From positions 1-40,017 of IMG/VR virus record IMGVR_UViG_3300034200_001065: a DNA stretch of 40,017 nt. The stretch is one strand, 5' to 3'. Positions within the stretch are counted from its first letter, which is position 1. Each line of letters begins with the position of its first letter. The position numbers and the translations under genes are program-made. Positions 7,265-14,451 of the stretch are shown here, piece after piece. Under the pieces are notes generated by a model. That model worked only from the letters and a program-made list of their open reading frames with translations. It was not told the origin of the DNA and did not search any database. The stretch comes from a virus.

Positions 7265-7490
7265 TTATCTCACCATTTAAAATATCATCTAACGGACTTG
7301 AAGTTAACTTAGTAGTTCTTGCCTTTTCTAAGTCTCTCTCTATGTCTATTTTAAGATACTTTCGATAATTTGTCAAGATATAATCTATCTCCGGAGAACT
7401 TAAATCGGAGATATGTTTATCAATAATTGGTTGCACCTCTGCCATGAGGTGTGCCAATTTAATCTTGGCTCTTTCTTGTGTACTGGACAT
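7257..7490 (-). CDS. Hypothetical phage protein, 77 residues
   Basis: A small helical charged protein. The frame is open to a TTG at 7517, but the ATG at 7490 gives a smaller overlap with the upstream gene and is preferred, although no strong Shine-Dalgarno sequence supports either. Heptad-like Leu/Ile spacing around IDYILTNYRKYLKIDIERDL suggests helix pairing. It overlaps the nuclease start by 8 bp. The function is unknown; the position suggests a replication accessory role. Confidence 0.5.
   Translation of the reverse strand: MSSTQERAKIKLAHLMAEVQPIIDKHISDLSSPEIDYILTNYRKYLKIDIERDLEKARTTKLTSSPLDDILNGEING
7348..7376 (-). promoter_or_regulatory. Possible intragenic sigma70-type promoter before the nuclease gene
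   Basis: On the minus strand TTGACA (7376-7371) and TAAAAT (7353-7348) are separated by 17 bases. The site lies inside the 77-residue gene, about 85 bases before the nuclease start. Five of six -10 positions match consensus. Confidence 0.45.
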
Positions 7491-7947
7491 CTTCTCGAGC
7501 CGCCTCTTCCAATCCAAAATCTAAATCTGCTTTTTCTTGCAGTAGTACAGTTTTGCATACACCGTTGAACCATTTGTTAACGATTTCTTCATCACTCATA
7601 CCTTCAATGCCTGCTTCTTGTAGCATAACAATAAATTCTTCGTTCCAATCGAGTTCAAAGAATCCTTGAGTAACATTAGTTGGATTTACACCCATTTTAA
7701 CTACATTGACCCAAGGTTCTTTTTTAATTGTTGCAACTGCTTTATCATAAGCATCTTGACTAATTTCTTCATGTTTGAGCTTAACTGCTAATTTAGCAAT
7801 TTCTTTTTCTTCAGGTGTAGTAGCATTAATTTCTGCTAGTTTTTCCTCAAGTTCTTGCCCTTCGTGATAATATTCAGCTTCGGCAATTTCTCTAGTTTTT
7901 CCTTTTAGCCCCCAACTAGCAGGTAGCATCCAAAATGGTATTTTCAT
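7459..7947 (-). CDS. Hypothetical phage protein, 162 residues
   Basis: AGAGGAAT lies 7 bases before the ATG at 7947, so the protein starts MKIPFWMLPASWGLKGK rather than at the upstream in-frame codon. The body is acidic and helical (EAEYYHEGQELEEKLAEI), ending in a very acidic helix before a basic tail. There is no catalytic motif. The N-terminal WMLPASWGLKGK patch is distinctive and may be a docking sequence. It follows the 2OG oxygenase gene by 2 bp and so belongs to the folE-queE transcript. Function not recognised. Confidence 0.6.
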   Translation of the reverse strand: MKIPFWMLPASWGLKGKTREIAEAEYYHEGQELEEKLAEINATTPEEKEIAKLAVKLKHEEISQDAYDKAVATIKKEPWVNVVKMGVNPTNVTQGFFELDWNEEFIVMLQEAGIEGMSDEEIVNKWFNGVCKTVLLQEKADLDFGLEEAAREDVQYTRKSQD

Positions 7948-7949
7948 TT

Positions 7950-8528
7950 TTATGATTCCTCTATATCCCAAACAACAGATTTATCTGCTGTTCTTTCTTT
8001 TTTATCAAACACAAAAAGTTGCAATGTAAATCTTACATCATCCTTAACTTTTCGAACTTCGTGACTTGCACCCCTAATAAAATTTTCATAACATGCAATT
8101 ACTGCATTGTTAACTTTAGGAGTAACAACATGCTCGTTATTGCTTTCGTCCCACCAAACAAACTCTCCGCCAACCGGCGCTGACAAAAATACTGTTAAGC
8201 TAAAAATACAATGGTCTGTATGCTTAGGTATATATCCGCCTATAGGTAATTTTTGAACTGCAATATCGCAATCTTTTAACCAACTTTTTTTATAGCATGG
8301 TAATATAGAATTATTATATAATTCATTGATAATTTCTAATCTATCTTTACCTAAAATATCGCATGTAAAACATTCTGGCGCTGTATTATTATTTGTTGCT
8401 TCCGAAGGCCATACATTGTAGCTACTTTTATCACCTGGTAGCAATTTGGCGTAAGACTCTATTATAGTAAGAGTATTACTAGAAAATAAATTTTCAAAAA
8501 CTTTATATTGTTTATTTTCCAATTGCAT
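7950..8528 (-). CDS. 2OG-Fe(II) dioxygenase (prolyl-hydroxylase-like fold)
   Basis: With the start at 8528 the protein has 192 residues and a complete 2OG-Fe(II) facial triad: HTD at 103-105, His156 in GASHEVRK, and Arg166 ten residues later to bind 2-oxoglutarate. GGEFVWWDE at 120-128 is the usual strand between them. These enzymes hydroxylate proteins, nucleic-acid bases or small molecules. The frame opens further upstream to 8594 inside queE; ATGs at 8534 and 8528 fit better, though neither has a strong ribosome site. The 17-bp overlap with queE suggests coupling, so a substrate related to the modified base is possible but not shown. Confidence 0.8.
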   Translation of the reverse strand: MQLENKQYKVFENLFSSNTLTIIESYAKLLPGDKSSYNVWPSEATNNNTAPECFTCDILGKDRLEIINELYNNSILPCYKKSWLKDCDIAVQKLPIGGYIPKHTDHCIFSLTVFLSAPVGGEFVWWDESNNEHVVTPKVNNAVIACYENFIRGASHEVRKVKDDVRFTLQLFVFDKKERTADKSVVWDIEES

Positions 8529-9402
8529 TACCATAAATGTGTACATGTACACGACTTGTATAGTTATACCCACGCTGTATTGCTTCGTCTGCAATCATGG
8601 CTTCTGTAATTTTGAGGCCTTCTAACGTACCACCAACACCCATAATCCATACTGGAAAATTACAGCCAGCATCACGAAATAGTTTCGTATTTTCTTCTAC
8701 TTCCCGCCAGCTCTCCTTGCTGCCATTTACAACAAACTTTAATTGTCCGTGCTTTGATACACGATCATATGAGGCAAGAACATCTGGCTTGATAGCCCTG
8801 TTGTGCTTTTCGCCTGCTGTACTCCAGAGTTTAGGACTTACGCTCCAGTACCAATCTCCACCATACTTCCAAAAGTATTCAGTGATAAACTGTTCTAATT
8901 CAGGTGTAAGTGGTTGTGTGCCATTAGTTTCAACTGTGATATTCTTAGGCATGTTAAGTCTACGACCAAACTCATTGAGAATAGCAATCATGCCTTCCTG
9001 AGACTTCTTAAGCATAGGCTCGCCACCAGTAAACACCATATGCGCCCATTGAGAACTCTTAGGATGTTGAAAGGTCCCGTTTGGTAATAGTGCTGTTAGG
9101 TTATCAACCGTTTCTTCGACACTACGCTCTGTAATAAGGTGGCTGTAGCGTTTACTCCAGGTATAACTGCTATCGCATCCCTTTTCAAAAACAGGCAAAT
9201 CCTCAACACGTTTGATATTACTAATATCAACTGTTTCAAACGGCAATTCATATGTATCAGGATTTGTTGGATCGCATTGACCAAATCCGTTACACTGTAA
9301 ATTGCAAAGGAAAAATCTTAGCCAAAGACTAGGAATACCTACATATTTTCCTTCGCCTTGAGCACTATAGAATAGTTCGCTGTATTTAATTGGTTTTTGC
9401 AT
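8512..9402 (-). CDS. queE: 7-carboxy-7-deazaguanine synthase QueE (radical SAM)
   Basis: QueE turns 6-carboxy-tetrahydropterin into 7-carboxy-7-deazaguanine using S-adenosylmethionine and a 4Fe-4S cluster. The 296-residue protein opens with the family sequence YSAQGEGKYVGIPSLWLRF, then CNLQC at 33-37, and has GGEP at 126-129 for SAM binding and a KFVVNG strand later. The third cluster Cys does not follow at the usual spacing. Phe40 stands there, and GCDSSYTW (Cys76) looks like the displaced equivalent of the usual CDTxYTW segment, so about 36 residues are inserted. A further Cys43 lies in the insert. At 296 residues it is longer than many bacterial QueE proteins (about 210-250). It overlaps the gene on each side. 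Confidence 0.9.
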   Translation of the reverse strand: MQKPIKYSELFYSAQGEGKYVGIPSLWLRFFLCNLQCNGFGQCDPTNPDTYELPFETVDISNIKRVEDLPVFEKGCDSSYTWSKRYSHLITERSVEETVDNLTALLPNGTFQHPKSSQWAHMVFTGGEPMLKKSQEGMIAILNEFGRRLNMPKNITVETNGTQPLTPELEQFITEYFWKYGGDWYWSVSPKLWSTAGEKHNRAIKPDVLASYDRVSKHGQLKFVVNGSKESWREVEENTKLFRDAGCNFPVWIMGVGGTLEGLKITEAMIADEAIQRGYNYTSRVHVHIYGNAIGK

Positions 9403-9925
9403 GTTTCATTTGTCTCATTAAAGATTGATGATCTAACTGTTCAAGAATATGTGTAATGTTAGATGAATCGATGTTACCATATGAATCTCTAAAAGCATCT
9501 AATACAACACTATGCATACTCATAGGATCATTATCTGTACTATCCTTCAAATCTAGGACTGCTTCGATAATAATCAAGTTTAAAGAATAAGTAAACAGTT
9601 CTTGCAAACAGTCAGCTTCAAAAAATATACGACCATAATTTAATATACTGAAATACATTTTATCATTAATTTCAGTTGTTTCAATGCCGTAAATATCGGA
9701 GCCGTTGGGATCAGCAGTACAATTTAACTTAATTACAAATGGTGTTTTGTCTGTTAGATCAACATATGTGTCGAGGCATTCAAACACTTCGTCATCAGTA
9801 ACTAAAAATCTATTCTTAATCCAATCAATAGATTTATGATCAGCTACTGAATCGCATACTTCTGATATAGGTACGTTATTTCTATCAATAACGTGGATGT
9901 TATGTGGTCCTTTAGTTTTAATCAT
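9386..9925 (-). CDS. Hypothetical protein between folE and queE, 179 residues
   Basis: I recognise no family. The protein is acidic, with beta-rich N-terminal and middle parts (HNIHVIDRNNVPI, PFVIKLNC, KMYFSILNYGRIFF) and a helical C-terminal third (EQLDHQSLMRQMKHAKTN). It has no metal, nucleotide-binding or membrane motif. It starts 3 bp after folE and overlaps the queE start by 17 bp, so it belongs to the same operon and is translated in step with queE. This makes it a candidate partner in 7-deazaguanine synthesis or simply an embedded phage gene. Confidence 0.6.
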   Translation of the reverse strand: MIKTKGPHNIHVIDRNNVPISEVCDSVADHKSIDWIKNRFLVTDDEVFECLDTYVDLTDKTPFVIKLNCTADPNGSDIYGIETTEINDKMYFSILNYGRIFFEADCLQELFTYSLNLIIIEAVLDLKDSTDNDPMSMHSVVLDAFRDSYGNIDSSNITHILEQLDHQSLMRQMKHAKTN

Positions 9926-9928
9926 AAC

Positions 9929-10738
9929 TTACCTTGGCGCAAATTCTTGTTGTAGTTTAATGTTGTCAAAGAACTCTTTCTTTGCGCCGGGATCTTCTTT
10001 GAAGGAACCTTTAAGCACAGTAGTCTGTGTTAAACTACTGTGTGCCATAATACCTCGGTTCTCACAACAACCGTGTGTTGCTTGAATATATACACCTAAG
10101 TTTTTTGCTCCGGTGGCCTTTTCGATTTCCCTAGCAATGTCATTAGCAAGTTCCTCCTGGAGAGTTCCACGTCTAGCGCACCACTGGGCGATACGGGTGT
10201 ACTTGCTGAGGCCGATAAGTTTCTCGGCAGCAATAATGCCAATATAAGCAACGCCACTAACGGGTTGGTGATGATGGCTACACATACTGCGAAGCTCACT
10301 GCGAACAACAAGCATACCTTCGTAACGGTCCGCCGAGTCATTTGGAAACGCTGTTGCGTCTGGTGCTGGTTCATATCTTCCTGCCATTATTTCATTAAAG
10401 TACATTTTAGCTAATCGACGAGCAGTACCCTTACTGTTAGGATCGGTATCACGGTCAATAAGTAATCGATCTAATACTAACTCGAAAGCTTCAGTAGCTT
10501 CGTCAATTAGTTTATGCTTAATATCTTCTGTAACATAATCTGAGACATTGTCACCTGCCCAGAATCGTTTGTTATCGCGCCTCATTTTAAAGCGAATAGC
10601 ATCTGCTAGATAGCCTTCTTCGTAATTTTTATCGCTCATATCGCCGGCGCCTTTTTCTATTGTAACATGCTCGTCTATCCTAAACGGTTCTCTTTGATCT
10701 CCGTTTATTAAATTATCAAGTTTAAATTTTTGTGTCAA
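9929..10738 (-). CDS. folE: GTP cyclohydrolase I (FolE), TTG start
   Basis: The enzyme opens GTP to dihydroneopterin triphosphate, the first step shared by folate and 7-deazaguanine synthesis. The catalytic core is plain: TARRLAKMYFNE at 105-116, the zinc site CSHHH at 153-157 with Cys224/225 in THGCCENRG, and the family segment GLSKYTRIAQWCARR at 176-190. An N-terminal extension of about 75 residues precedes the core. The start is a TTG at 10738, chosen because GGAG lies 8 bases upstream; the first internal ATG at 10639 has a weaker site. A near-consensus promoter at 10781-10809 lies upstream. It is the first gene of the run folE, unknown, queE, 2OG oxygenase. Confidence 0.93.
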   Translation of the reverse strand: MTQKFKLDNLINGDQREPFRIDEHVTIEKGAGDMSDKNYEEGYLADAIRFKMRRDNKRFWAGDNVSDYVTEDIKHKLIDEATEAFELVLDRLLIDRDTDPNSKGTARRLAKMYFNEIMAGRYEPAPDATAFPNDSADRYEGMLVVRSELRSMCSHHHQPVSGVAYIGIIAAEKLIGLSKYTRIAQWCARRGTLQEELANDIAREIEKATGAKNLGVYIQATHGCCENRGIMAHSSLTQTTVLKGSFKEDPGAKKEFFDNIKLQQEFAPR

Positions 10739-10780
10739 GTTAAAATCTCCGAGTTATAGACGTGGATGTCTAGTAAGTTA

Positions 10781-10809
10781 ATTATATAGACAAAAATATG
10801 TTTTGTCAA
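10781..10809 (-). promoter_or_regulatory. Sigma70-type promoter of the folE-queE operon
   Basis: A perfect TTGACA (10809-10804), 17-base spacer and perfect TATAAT (10786-10781) on the minus strand. The expected start is near 10774, leaving a leader of about 35 bases before the TTG start of folE. The site lies in a clear intergenic gap. Confidence 0.85.
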
Positions 10810-10833
10810 TGTTATTTAGGCAAACAATAAAAT

Positions 10834-11292
10834 TTACCACCATTTTTCCCATGGAAAAATGAACCATTGTGTATCTTCTGTACGACTAATTTCTCTAGAC
10901 GAGTAATCACAGCTAAATGGGCTTTCTAGGTTTTCAATAGCAACAGCAAAAATTAAATTTGTTTGATCCATTGTTAATGCTACTTCTGCTATTTCTTTTA
11001 GTGTAGCACCAGAATCACAAATATCGTCGACAATTAAAATACACTGTTGATCATATTTTTTGAATAGGTACTGTAGCTGTTCTACATTACGTTCATTGCC
11101 ACTACGTGTCTGCCACTGTATAGATTCAAATGGAATGTCGTAGTAATTACTTACTTTAATTCCAAAATCAGCGCCGCCACGCATAGGAGCAAACACTACA
11201 TCCGGCTTTATATTGTCTTTGGCTAGTTTGCGAATTACATCAGCGTAATAACCATTCATATCTTCGTGTGAAAGGTATTCGTACTTTTGCAT
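10834..11292 (-). CDS. Type I phosphoribosyltransferase
   Basis: This 152-residue protein has the PRPP-binding loop ILIVDDICDSGAT at 85-97 and an early APMRGGADFG segment at 35-44, as in purine (guanine/xanthine-type) phosphoribosyltransferases. The C-terminal FPWEKWW resembles the end of bacterial xanthine-guanine enzymes. It would join a base to PRPP in the cytoplasm. It directly follows galE (no gap), with AAGG 8 bases before its ATG. Near a 7-deazaguanine pathway, a role in salvaging guanine or a deazapurine base is attractive, but the substrate cannot be read from the sequence. Confidence 0.85.
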   Translation of the reverse strand: MQKYEYLSHEDMNGYYADVIRKLAKDNIKPDVVFAPMRGGADFGIKVSNYYDIPFESIQWQTRSGNERNVEQLQYLFKKYDQQCILIVDDICDSGATLKEIAEVALTMDQTNLIFAVAIENLESPFSCDYSSREISRTEDTQWFIFPWEKWW

Positions 11293-12273
11293 TTATTTGA
11301 CCTTTTGAACTTTCTTTTCCCATTCATACGAATGTTTAACGATGTCATCTAATTTATAAATTGGCGACCAACCAAATGCCGCAGATGCTTTAGTAATATC
11401 AGCATATGTTTTAGCAACATCTCCTGGTCTGCGTGACACAACCTCATACTTAATATCAGTATTGTTAACAGCATTAAATGTATTAACAACTTCTAATACA
11501 GATGCACTGTTGCCGGCACCTATGTTAAATGCTCCGCTATCGCCACCATCTTGCAAATAATTCATAGCAGACAAATGTGCTGTAGCAATATCAAATACAT
11601 GGGTGTAATCTCGTTCAGCGGTACCGTCGTTAGTAGGATAATCATCGCCAAAAATTTGTACTTTTGAATTATCAATTGCGGCTCTAGCTAAGATAGGTAC
11701 TAGGTGTGAGGCAGGATCTTGTGTGTAGCCGTGTTTAAGAGCTGGATCAGCACCTGCGGCGTTAAAGTACCTCAAAGCCGCAAAATTTAATCCATATGCT
11801 TTATGATAATCAACAAGAATGTCTTCTACCATCTTCTTTGTTTTACCATATGGAGAAACAGGATCTCTATCTGTAGGTTCTGGAGTTGGGAATACATCAA
11901 CCAACCCATAAACTGTGCTACTACTGCTGAATACAAAATTCTTTACTCCGGCCTTAACAGCTTGGTTAAGTAACGCAATTGTGTTAGCAACATTGTTCCA
12001 ATAGTATGTACCTGGATCTTCAACGCTTCTTGCAACTTCATGATCAGCGGCAAAGTGCATAATAGTATCAGGTTTAGTTAATTGAATAACACCCTTTAAT
12101 TGATGATTATCAATATCAAACGGATATTGTGTTACACCATCGATATCTTTTTTACGTCTATCAACGTTGATAACATTATGACCTGCATCAACAAGCAAAC
12201 GACATACCATGCCGCCTACAAATCCGCTGCCGCCTGTAACTAGTACTGTTTTTTGTGTTTCTTTATTTGCCAT
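11293..12273 (-). CDS. galE: UDP-glucose 4-epimerase (GalE-like extended SDR)
   Basis: The 326-residue protein has the NAD-binding GGSGFVG at 14-20, the SSSSTVYG segment at 116-123, and the catalytic pair Tyr142/Lys146 in PYGKTK. RYFNAAGADP further on is typical of UDP-hexose 4-epimerases. It interconverts UDP-glucose and UDP-galactose or the N-acetyl forms. AAGGAG precedes the ATG at 12273. Its first codons overlap the end of the glycosyltransferase gene by 11 bp, so the pair likely supplies and uses the same nucleotide sugar. Length is normal for the family. Confidence 0.9.
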   Translation of the reverse strand: MANKETQKTVLVTGGSGFVGGMVCRLLVDAGHNVINVDRRKKDIDGVTQYPFDIDNHQLKGVIQLTKPDTIMHFAADHEVARSVEDPGTYYWNNVANTIALLNQAVKAGVKNFVFSSSSTVYGLVDVFPTPEPTDRDPVSPYGKTKKMVEDILVDYHKAYGLNFAALRYFNAAGADPALKHGYTQDPASHLVPILARAAIDNSKVQIFGDDYPTNDGTAERDYTHVFDIATAHLSAMNYLQDGGDSGAFNIGAGNSASVLEVVNTFNAVNNTDIKYEVVSRRPGDVAKTYADITKASAAFGWSPIYKLDDIVKHSYEWEKKVQKVK

Positions 12274-13345
12274 GTTGCCTACTCCTTAAGACTTCGTAAA
12301 GCGCATTTCCACTAAAGAAGTCATTAGATAATTTCTCTCTTTGTGTTGTTAAATCATTTTTTAAACTATCGTAATTATCCATTAGTTGAATAATTTTATT
12401 AATAATATGTTCTCTATTTTCTAAATAAGATTCGTAATTTGTAGTCCAATCAGCCGGATATTTAAAACTGTCGATAGCCATTTCACTGTAACTTAATCTA
12501 TCCGGTATCAAAGGAATAGCATCTACAAGCACCCCCTCATACCAACTAATACCTAATGTTTCTTGCAAGTTGGCAGAGAATACCATCTTTGACTGCCCTA
12601 GTAAAGTATGATATTCATGCTTTGTTAATTTCTTATTTTGACAAATAACAAAATCATACTGCGGTAAATGTTTTGCTAAATCTTCAAAAATTTCAACTTG
12701 TTTTTCTGGCGCAAGTCTATGTGGAAAAAGAATTAAGTTTTTCTTTTCTAAATTCTTATAAGCATCTAAACTGTGCTCTAAGTACTCCATAGGCCAACCA
12801 ACTCTACGAATCTTGTGCAGTAGTTGTCTATCGATATCTCTATCATCATTCCAGAATGTATTTGTAAACATATCAATATGGAAATCTGTGGCATAAAAAT
12901 TATCGTCGAAGCATTCATACATACTCATTTCTGCATGACGCACCCAAGGTGCTTTGCCAATCAATCTACCTAAAAAGTCTGCAGGATCATAACTGCCGGC
13001 ATGCCACATACCACCGATCTTAATCTTAACACCTAGTAGTTCAGCCATATACTTGAGCTGTAACACAGTTGGATTCCAAGCATCAGTGTAAAGGAAATAG
13101 TCACCATCATTGACCTTACCTTCGGCAAACATCTTAGAAATTGTTTTAAGTTGTTCACTCTTCCAATAGTTAGTACCGCTAAAATTCAAAAATGCGCCTG
13201 GCGTTGTATCTTGCGGCGCATCGCCCGGCCCTGCAATAATCTCAACATCAAACCCTGCAGAACAAAGTTGCTCAGGTAAAAATTTCTTCCACTGAGCAGT
13301 ATATCGAGTTTCAACTGGTTCTAATTCTACTAGAAATATTTTCAT
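12263..13345 (-). CDS. GT-B glycosyltransferase
   Basis: The 360-residue protein has a Rossmann-like N-terminal domain and a C-terminal donor-binding domain with FPHRLAPEKQ at 207-216 (Arg210 and Lys215 contact the donor phosphates). ETLGISWYE at 262-270 follows the E-x7-E pattern of GT4-type retaining enzymes. There is no membrane segment. It is coupled to galE by an 11-bp overlap, so a UDP-hexose donor is likely. The acceptor could be phage DNA, a virion protein or a cell-surface glycan. There is no clear Shine-Dalgarno sequence at 13345, where the ATG lies 2 bp after the preceding small gene. Confidence 0.8.
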   Translation of the reverse strand: MKIFLVELEPVETRYTAQWKKFLPEQLCSAGFDVEIIAGPGDAPQDTTPGAFLNFSGTNYWKSEQLKTISKMFAEGKVNDGDYFLYTDAWNPTVLQLKYMAELLGVKIKIGGMWHAGSYDPADFLGRLIGKAPWVRHAEMSMYECFDDNFYATDFHIDMFTNTFWNDDRDIDRQLLHKIRRVGWPMEYLEHSLDAYKNLEKKNLILFPHRLAPEKQVEIFEDLAKHLPQYDFVICQNKKLTKHEYHTLLGQSKMVFSANLQETLGISWYEGVLVDAIPLIPDRLSYSEMAIDSFKYPADWTTNYESYLENREHIINKIIQLMDNYDSLKNDLTTQREKLSNDFFSGNALYEVLRSRQHGK

Positions 13346-13347
13346 TT

Positions 13348-13524
13348 TTACTTTTTCTTTTTGCTATCTTCAAGTTCAAGATTGCCATAATCTACTACGT
13401 GTGTAATAGGATCATTTAAACTCTGTGCATAGTTATTTAGACTATCAGCAGTAGCCCTATCAACTTTTTCAGGTTGAGGGACTACTGCTTTGTCGTCAGC
13501 ACTATTATCTGGTGCTGTACTCAT
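13348..13524 (-). CDS. Small polar, probably disordered protein, 58 residues
   Basis: AGGAAG lies 4-5 bases before the ATG at 13524, so I use that start rather than the in-frame codon 18 bases upstream. The sequence is Asp/Ser/Pro-rich with a lysine tail (EDSKKKK) and no hydrophobic core, so it is probably unstructured. It sits 1 bp after the Bax-inhibitor gene and 2 bp before the glycosyltransferase gene. Function unknown. Confidence 0.5.
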   Translation of the reverse strand: MSTAPDNSADDKAVVPQPEKVDRATADSLNNYAQSLNDPITHVVDYGNLELEDSKKKK

Positions 13525-13525
13525 T

Positions 13526-14203
13526 TTACTTCCTATCACCAAAAAGATTTAGTAAGTTAAGGAATAGGTTAATGAAATCCAAGTACAATGTTAATGCACC
13601 TGAAATTTCAGCACTATCATCAAAGTTACTGTACATAATCTGCTCACGGATCTTTTGAGTATCGTATGCAGTTAAACCCAGGAAGATGATGATAGCTAAT
13701 GCGCTTACAACCATTTGTATAAGTGTGCTACCAATAAAGATATTAATAAGACTTACAATAATAATTGCAATTAGTCCTACAAACATAAATTTGCCCATAC
13801 TATCTAGGTTAGTTTTTGTAAAATAACCGTACACGCTCATTGTACCAAATAGTACAGCGGCACCCATAAAAGCACTAAAAATACTGCCCATAGAGTACAC
13901 AGCAAAGATAGTTGCAAAGCTCAAACCCATCAAGGCCGCAAAGCTATGCAATACTAGTAGCTTACCTGAGCGACCAATACCTGAGTTAAGCAGTACTGGT
14001 ACAGCAAAGATAAATGCTAGCGGTGCAAAAATTACAATCCACTTGGTAATACCAGTAAAGAAAAATTGCAATAGGTCAGGTGATGTACCAACAAAGTAGC
14101 TTACTACCATGCTGGTAAGCACGGCAAAAAACATATTGTTGTACACACGAGCCATAGCAAGATTAATATCACTAGCTGTCTTAATGGTTGTATCAAACGA
14201 CAT
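13526..14203 (-). CDS. Bax inhibitor-1 (BI-1/YccA/TMBIM) family membrane protein
   Basis: The 225-residue protein has about seven hydrophobic segments and the family C-terminal signature: GLTAYDTQKIRE near 178-189, then GALTLYLDFINLFLNLLNLFG close to the end. Bacterial members include YccA, which inhibits the FtsH protease, and BsYetJ, a pH-dependent calcium leak channel; the conserved Asp residues of the second half fit that family. In a phage it would sit in the host inner membrane and could modulate FtsH, ion balance or lysis timing. AAGGAG precedes the ATG. It lies 11 bp after the histone-like gene. Confidence 0.88.
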   Translation of the reverse strand: MSFDTTIKTASDINLAMARVYNNMFFAVLTSMVVSYFVGTSPDLLQFFFTGITKWIVIFAPLAFIFAVPVLLNSGIGRSGKLLVLHSFAALMGLSFATIFAVYSMGSIFSAFMGAAVLFGTMSVYGYFTKTNLDSMGKFMFVGLIAIIIVSLINIFIGSTLIQMVVSALAIIIFLGLTAYDTQKIREQIMYSNFDDSAEISGALTLYLDFINLFLNLLNLFGDRK

Positions 14204-14214
14204 TATACTTCTCC

Positions 14215-14403
14215 TTAGGCTGCGCTGGCAGCATTCTTCTTGTCTTGAATCTCGGCGCGACGAACCTTTGACAACTTGCCAATTTCGCCTAGTGCCTTAC
14301 GAGCACGAGCCGCCGCGGCCTTAACGCCCTTGACTTCAAATGCATCTGATTCTTTAACATACTCTTCAAAAAGAGCTTTTAATTTTAAGTGTGTCTCGGT
14401 CAT
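14215..14403 (-). CDS. Histone H1-like (Hc1-type) small basic protein
   Basis: The 62-residue protein is helical, starts with a conserved acidic helix (KLKALFEEYVKESDAFE) and continues into an Ala/Lys/Arg-rich helix (KAAAARARKALGEIGKL). This matches small bacterial proteins annotated as histone H1-like or Hc1-like. Such proteins bind and condense DNA non-specifically. AGGAG precedes the ATG at 14403. A TTGACA with a weak TATTTT lies at 14422-14449, overlapping the end of the QueD-like gene. It could help pack or protect phage DNA, but the family call rests on composition and pattern. Confidence 0.55.
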   Translation of the reverse strand: MTETHLKLKALFEEYVKESDAFEVKGVKAAAARARKALGEIGKLSKVRRAEIQDKKNAASAA

Positions 14404-14421
14404 GTTTTTCTCCTATTATTT

Positions 14422-14449
14422 AAAATATGTTGGACCATTTACCTGTCAA
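14422..14449 (-). promoter_or_regulatory. Possible promoter and inverted repeat at the end of the queD-like gene
   Basis: On the minus strand TTGACA (14449-14444), 16 bases, then TATTTT (14427-14422). The -35 lies in one arm of an 8-bp inverted repeat (14442-14449 with 14459-14466) that spans the queD-like stop codon. There is no T-run, so I do not call a terminator. Confidence 0.35.
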
Positions 14450-14451
14450 TC

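Noticed and set aside
10096-10374. 92-residue frame inside folE in another reading frame
   Set aside because: It lies within the conserved FolE core, is Leu/Ala-rich out-of-frame sequence and has no supporting start signal.
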